Assembly: GCA_013397455.1 (NCBI GenBank)
Contig: VYZB01000729.1
Location: 129,822 to 193,821, forward strand
Reading direction: 5' to 3'
From: Crotophaga sulcirostris
Taxonomy: Eukaryota; Chordata; Aves; Cuculiformes; Crotophagidae
Length of the DNA: 64,000 nucleotides
Shown: positions 58,201 through 64,000 of the stretch, in pieces
Layout: every line of letters begins with the position of its first letter
How positions within the stretch are numbered: the first letter of the stretch is position 1
Made by a program: the position numbers and the translations under genes
Notes under the pieces: generated by a model
The model's database searches: none
The model's input: the letters and a program-made list of their open reading frames with translations, nothing else
Told to the model about the DNA's origin: nothing

Positions 58201-59351
58201 TCCTGCTCCATCTCAGCCCTGCTGAGCAGCAGACGAAGGGCGAAGAGAGGGGGCAGGGAGGCAGAATTTATGTAATTACCTGCAGGAACCTTTCTGCCTC
58301 TGTGTTGAATGGAGAAACCAGAACACAGCCAAGGTTTCTGCAAGCTGGGCAAACATCCCGACCAGAGAAGGCTTTCTTGAAACTCCACTCTTCCAGGCGG
58401 TGCCTTTCTTGGCTGTTGCTTTGGCAGCACCCGGCCAGAATGTCTGGAGGCTGTTACAGGGCAGGACTGCTGCCTCCTCTGTTTTCTTATGAAATACACC
58501 CACAAAGCAACCTGCAGAGGCTCCAGTCTGCCAAATCAAAGGGATCGCACTTGTCCCAGGGCTACATACTCAGCAGCATTCCAAGCAAAGCTGCATTTCT
58601 AAAACCTGGGCTGCAGAAATTAAAGGCACAGGCGGCCTTTCCTTCCCCCATCCCCGCTGACCGGATCCCATCCTGTCCCCCCTTTGCTCCTCGGTTCCCC
58701 AAAATCATCAGGAACAAAACCAATGAAGAACTTTTCCAGCCCACACCAAAATCCTGGCCCCTGCAGCCACAGTTGGTATCGATTCCCTGGTGCCGAGTCC
58801 CTTGTGATTATGCTCTCCCACACAATCAGATTAAGGCTGGCTCTTCTCCCTTTCCAGGCATATTAATGTGAAGGGTTTGGGGTTTTTTAAGCACCTCTCT
58901 CTTCTCCTTCATTGTTTCCAGTATTCTCTGCATGGGCAAAGGGGAACAGGCAAGTGTCCCCTCCTGCCAGCAGAGAGATTCCCGGCGCGACCCTCTGCGG
59001 GGCGAGGGAGCAGGGACCGGTGCGGAGCACCTGCACACCTTGGCACGGCTCTGTCGGCAAAGGCTCTCGGCTGAGCCGCACTCGCCAGCACAGCAGGACC
59101 AGAGGGCTCACAGCCCTCCTGTGAAACAGGTGGCAGCCTCCCCTGAGCCAAGGAATTGGGAAAGAGGAGGAGAAATACTTTTTCATGGGATCTGAATTTC
59201 TGTACCACAGGTTGGACTCATTGCCACTTGGTTTTCTTCACGGAGGTGACCAAGTTAGGAACACAGCTTCTGTAGGCTCTTTCTAGCACTCATGAATGGA
59301 AAAGGACACCTTCAAAGGGCAGTTCATTCCACTCCATAGCCTCTCCACTGG
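55266..59351. other. Intergenic, no supported gene
   Basis: Short frames on both strands without recognisable content. No tRNA, homeobox or tachykinin sequence was seen. Confidence 0.45.
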
Positions 59352-60902
59352 ATGCTGGGGGACGCCTGGGCACCCCTTCTCTCCAGGCATCTCAGGTGTG
59401 ACAGATCCTATTTCCTCCCTAGTCCACCTGTGGACTGTAGGTTAAGGCTCTCCCAGGGCTGCTTTCTGTCCAACCTTCTTGGTAAGGCTGGGCCAGGTCA
59501 GTCCACTCCATTTTGCACAGTGGACACAATTCTTCACTTTCTTGCACCTCTGCAACAATAGCACTTTTCAGCCTCTTTGCCCAAGGCTAAATGGCAGCTC
59601 CTGGCACGAGGACACACAAAATCTTTCCTCCTATATTGTGTTTTCTTAATCCTCTTTGTTGTTTGTTTTGCCTTTTCAGATTCACTTATGCAGCCTCTTG
59701 AAGTTCAGTGCCCAGAAGCGGATACAGTGAGATTTAGTAAGTATTCCCCATTCTCAGAATTCAGACTTTCTCTTGAGGTCAATGTTTGCTGAAGAAAAAC
59801 ACCAGTATTGAGGGAAATGTGTCATCTGGAGAAGCTCTTTGAGGTGAAAAACACTGACAAACTGTCCAGTTTTCTGTTACTTTAAAGCCTGAGTATATTT
59901 TCTGCAAGATTAGTAAAATCAAGTCCCTTCAGGATATTTTGTTTTCTCTTCTCTCTTGCTTCTTGCTTTTTTTCTTCTATTCAAGGTGAAAGAAGTTTAT
60001 CTTGAGAGAAAAGGAGACAATATAGGGAAGCATCACAGAGACTGTGCCAGGCCTTGGCACCTGCGTAAAAGCTGTGGATTTCAAAAGAGCAGGAAGATGA
60101 GGGTGGAAGGAAAGGAAGAAAAACTGACAAAGAAAGGTGCCAAATAGAAAGGTTTTGTCCCAGAGTGTGCGTGTTGCAAGCCTGAATCCAGACAGGCACA
60201 GCAGAGCTGCCGTTTCTCCCAGGAGATCTCTGAATGCAGCAGGTCCTGCCAACCAGTTGAAAAGATCTAAGCTGGCCAGGGCTGGAGTTTTAATGTCAAG
60301 GGTTATAAATCAGTAGAAAACTCAGCACCTCACTCAAGAAGAACCTGAAGGACACAAGGTGTTGGCCAGGACTGCACTGCGACACCCGCCAAGGGCTTCA
60401 CCCAGAAGGGTGACAGCTTGTTTTCTGGGAGGCTCAGTGACATCCGTGCTGTTACCCCACTCTTGCTTCCAGTGGACTTCCAGAGTCTACAATGGCTTGA
60501 TAGCTAATGAGAAAGCTAAAAAAAAAGGTCCAAGAGCAAAACCTTTCAGGGCCTTCCAGCAACCAAAAGTGGCAAATATCCCAGGAGAGCTGGACTGTAA
60601 TTCCTGCTACCTTAGCATCAAAGGATGATCCGAAACTTTACCTTCCTGGTGACATCTCTTCTTCCCAATGAAAGATGACCCAAGTGACCTTTGATTGAAT
60701 GTCTTGATAGTCCAGAAGGCAGGGAGCAAGATAATTAGAGCCATAACATCTGATCACAGGAGAGAGGTGAAGGCAAGGTAGGGGCAGAACAAAGCTGCTT
60801 TTCAATAACGGGTGTGACTGCTGCTCTGGTCACAGAGGGGCTGGGGAGGGGGCAGGAGCACAGGGTTTAACAGGGGGGTTAAGTAGCTTATTTTTGAATA
60901 AA
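59352..60902 (+). other. Candidate three-exon transcript with a small ORF, unknown
   Basis: Three exon-like blocks fit together in phase. Block 1 is 59352-59481 (ATG, 43 codons plus one base, donor gtaagg). Block 2 is 59680-59736 (57 nt, acceptor tttgttttgccttttcag, donor gtaagt). Block 3 starts at 59986 (acceptor ctttttttcttctattcaag) and reaches a TGA at 60003-60005, with AATAAA at 60897-60902. The spliced frame would be 68 residues. It matches no family I know and has no tachykinin signature or clear signal peptide. It could be a lncRNA or a coincidence of splice-like words. Confidence 0.22.
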
Positions 60903-63900
60903 AGGTGGAGGAAGCTGGTTGTTATCTTCCCAGTGCCATTCAGACTGCAGGTGTGACTTAATCTCCTGATGGTGGGTGTCACTCTGGGTGTCAGCATCTT
61001 CCCCAGCTCTGCAGGAGACCCCGGCGTCCCAGCTGCTGCCTCTGGTGCACAGGTACAGCCTCACCTTTCCATCGGCCGAGCTCAGGGGGTTTGGTTGCTC
61101 TGTTTTAGAGACAGGGAAGCTAAAACAGAAGGGGCCTCCTTGCTCGGCCCGGGCTCACTCCATTGCCCTGACGGTGATGGGAATTTCAACCCAAATATCT
61201 CAAATTTCACTATTAGGCATTCAAAAGCATGTAAATCCTTTTTTTCTCCCCAAAATGACAACATCTTTTTAAAATTCACATCTTTTGAGTGTGTTCTCAG
61301 TGTGCCTAAGCCTCATCTCCAAGCTCTGGAGATTCCAGAAAGACAAAGTCTCTCAACAAATGTTTCTGGGAGCCAGGGCTTTTGGAGCTGGTGTGAGACT
61401 TGCAGTGCTCTTCAGGGTGTAGCAACAGTCCACCCTGTGCCCCACTATCCCAGCATCGATTCTTCACGGACACCCTCGCACCCATGAAATTCCTTCCTTA
61501 AGGCTCATTTTCCTCTGTATTCCTTTTTTACAGCTCCCACTTCACCCCAGCCTCCTCAGCTCCATTTGACATGGTGTTCTCATGGGCAGGGTCTCATTCC
61601 ATGACCAGTAGAGCCCGGTGCATTCCCAGTGCCAGATCAAGGCTGTTACGAGCCGTCACCTGGAACCTCACTGTCTCATTCATTCACATCCAATCTCTTT
61701 AGATCCTTGTCTTTTTTTCCTCCTCAAGACAAGGAGCATTAAGTGAAAAATGATGAAAAGCCCCAGTCGTGCGGCTGAAAGCTCCCACTTCCTCTTTGCT
61801 GCTCCTTTCTTTCCCTGGTTTTGCTGGAGCCCCAGGAAGCATCCACACAAGTGCAAAATTATTTCCATGCCTTCCATGCCGGGCTCCGCTCATGTTAAGG
61901 CTCCACGGCTGCTGGTGCACAAGTCCCTACACAGCTCTCAAACAAATTGGACCAATTTGGAGTGATTAGTGAAGAATTCACATATGGTGCCCAGCCATCG
62001 AGGACCAATTGCCTCCTGCAGCCCATTAGAAGCCATTTACCATGATGGGCCCATTTGTCTTTGTTGTTAGTTCTGGCAGGGCCAGTGACAGATCTTTGGC
62101 TGGCCACTGGGCCAACCTCTCCCTGACATCACTGCAAGGGTAAGAGGGCAAAGCTGAGACACACATCGAGTCTGACACTGGCTGATGGATGTCCCAAGGA
62201 GCCGTGCCAGGCAGGGCTGAGGGGCCTTCCCAGGGAATGGGAAGAGGAGTTGCCACTTGGGGTCGCATCTTGGGTACCGATGGCGACACGCAACCATGGG
62301 GTAGATGGGAGACCTTCTCTGCTCTTGGGTACCATGGCCATGCTGTGATAGTGGTGTGGTTGGGGAGATGGGGACAAACTGCTCCCCAGGTGCTGTATGT
62401 GCCCCCTGATGTGTATGGAGGCTTGGAAGTTGAAGCCCACGATCCTTGAGGGCCAATCGATGTGAACTATTGTTGTGCTGAAAGTGGTCACCTAGAACTG
62501 CCCCAAGACCCTGTGACTGAATTTACAATTACTCATGAGCAAGACATAACTCTTTGTCTCCTACCAGTGTTCAGCTCTTCTGTGAAATGGCACTTGCGAA
62601 GTTTGACCTGGTTTTAACCTTTTATAAAGAAAAAAACCAAACTAATACTACCCCCCTCCCCAGTAGTCAACTTTCTCTGGCAAAGCCGAGCGGTATTTTC
62701 ACACTTGGGCCCCTTTGACAATGCCAGCCCGTGAGCCCTTGTGTGCTGACAGCCCCTATTGTGTCCATCCAGGGGAATTAAGAATTTGATCCAGAGCTTT
62801 AAAACTTCTTGGACTGACAGCGACTCTGAAGTGAGACCCAGGCAGTGTTCTCTGACGGGAAGACAGGGCTGCTAAAAGGTTTCCATCCCAGACCACAGGG
62901 CACCAGGACACCTGGGTCCATTCTGAGCAGTTCGGAGGCTGCTATTTAGCCATGGCCTCAGCAATTGGGGCTGTTTGAGGAATTGGGGTCAATTATAACC
63001 AGGCTTCACCTGCCTCGCTTCCACGGAGAGCTGGAGCCAGATGGCAACCTGTAGGACTGGCCTCTCCGCTCCCATCCCCACTGGATGGATGAATGTGGAG
63101 CCTGCAGTGTCACACACTGCTCAGCGTTGGTTTAAATGCAATGATAGACATGGAACAAGGGAAAAAGGAGCCATCCATTCTGGTACAAATCCATCTGCTT
63201 AAGCACTGATCTCCACACATGCGAGGACGCTGACCCCAAGCATCCCCAAATCCCCTCTCGGTTGTTTCTCCCCACACTACAAGGCTGGTATATAAGTTTC
63301 AGTGATTCAGGCTGGAATTTCATGACCAATTTGAGGCTAAACCTGCTGTAAATCTGGACCCAGCCTGCAGCTACTCAAAAGAGTTTTTCAATTGCACAAG
63401 TGGATTTAGGGTTTGTGTGTGGGAATTAGGCTCTGCAAGGCCATCTCTGCTTTCAGTAATCTCCCCAGCAGACCTCATCAACACCGTTGTGTCTTGCCCA
63501 CCAAATTCCCGTGATGTGTTGTCATTCTTTTCTTTATTGTTGTTCAGATTAGTGATGCTGCTTCATATTGTATTGGAGAGCATGGCGAGACTGAGCTGAG
63601 CCTGTGGGCCTCCCCAGGACCTCCCTGTCCACTTCTCAGAGTGCCCCAGTGACATTGCTGCAAGGAATGCTTTGGTTTTAGGAGAGCCTTACAAAAAAAA
63701 AGGCAGTGAGTTATGGCAGGAGCAGCAAATCTTACAGAGAAACTGAATCAGCTGAATTTCAAAGTAAAACTTTGGGTAGTGCTGCTGGAGTATTGCAACA
63801 GGAAGGACCAGAAGGACCTGCAGTTTTGGTGAGGCTGGAACACGTGGAGGGGGGTTGTACCGCATGCCCTCCTGCAGATCCAAAGCCATGGAGTCTCCAG

Positions 63901-64000
63901 AGGAGGCAAAGCTGCTCTTGCAAACACGGGGTTGGTCCAGATGTTTGCCTTCCCTGCAGTGCTCTCTACGTATACATCACACAAATGATTCCTTCCCAAT
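60903..64000. other. Intergenic to the window end, no supported gene
   Basis: No supported gene. A weak MIR-like fragment may lie at about 61105-61165 and an acceptor-like tract at about 63523-63548. No homeobox exon of a neighbouring DLX gene is reached before the end of the window. Confidence 0.45.

Overview
The window looks like avian nuclear DNA. It carries several CR1 LINE 3' fragments with the ATTCTATG-type end, old CORE-SINE relics, compact introns and a GC-rich background of the kind seen on bird microchromosomes. No prokaryotic, plasmid, phage or CRISPR feature was seen.

Layout: (1) 1-690 is upstream DNA with a truncated CR1. (2) 690-1980 is a CpG-island promoter and first-exon region. 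(3) 1152-11001 is one complete protein-coding gene on the + strand, KAT7 (HBO1/MYST2, a MYST-family histone H3K14/H4 acetyltransferase). It has 15 coding exons, all with GT...AG introns, summing to 1836 nt (611 aa plus stop), the length of the human protein. The zinc ligands, the autoacetylated lysine and the catalytic glutamate fall at the human residue numbers. A CR1 copy sits in intron 1. (4) 11002 to about 12660 is the 3'UTR, with AATAAA at 12639. (5) About 12.7-64 kb is a long stretch in which I cannot support any known protein-coding gene.

In human the order is KAT7-TAC4-DLX4-DLX3. I looked for a tachykinin F-x-G-L-M-G signature on both strands and for a DLX homeodomain, and found neither. 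The stretch holds three CR1 fragments, several eroded MIR/CORE-SINE-like relics, a degenerate palindromic DNA transposon with recognisable terminal inverted repeats (about 51011-51291), a few CpG-dense islets and AT-rich, TAAT-rich blocks that could be conserved regulatory DNA. It also holds two exon-like structures of unknown nature (59352-60902 and 45418-45846).

Apart from KAT7 the window is mostly regulatory or repetitive. The items most worth a second look are the promoter motif arrays (four YY1-type sites plus a palindromic E-box, then six same-strand CCAAT boxes inside intron 1), the inverted-repeat transposon, the AT-rich blocks and the candidate three-exon small-ORF transcript near 59.4-60.9 kb. 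I saw nothing that amounts to a clearly new molecular system.
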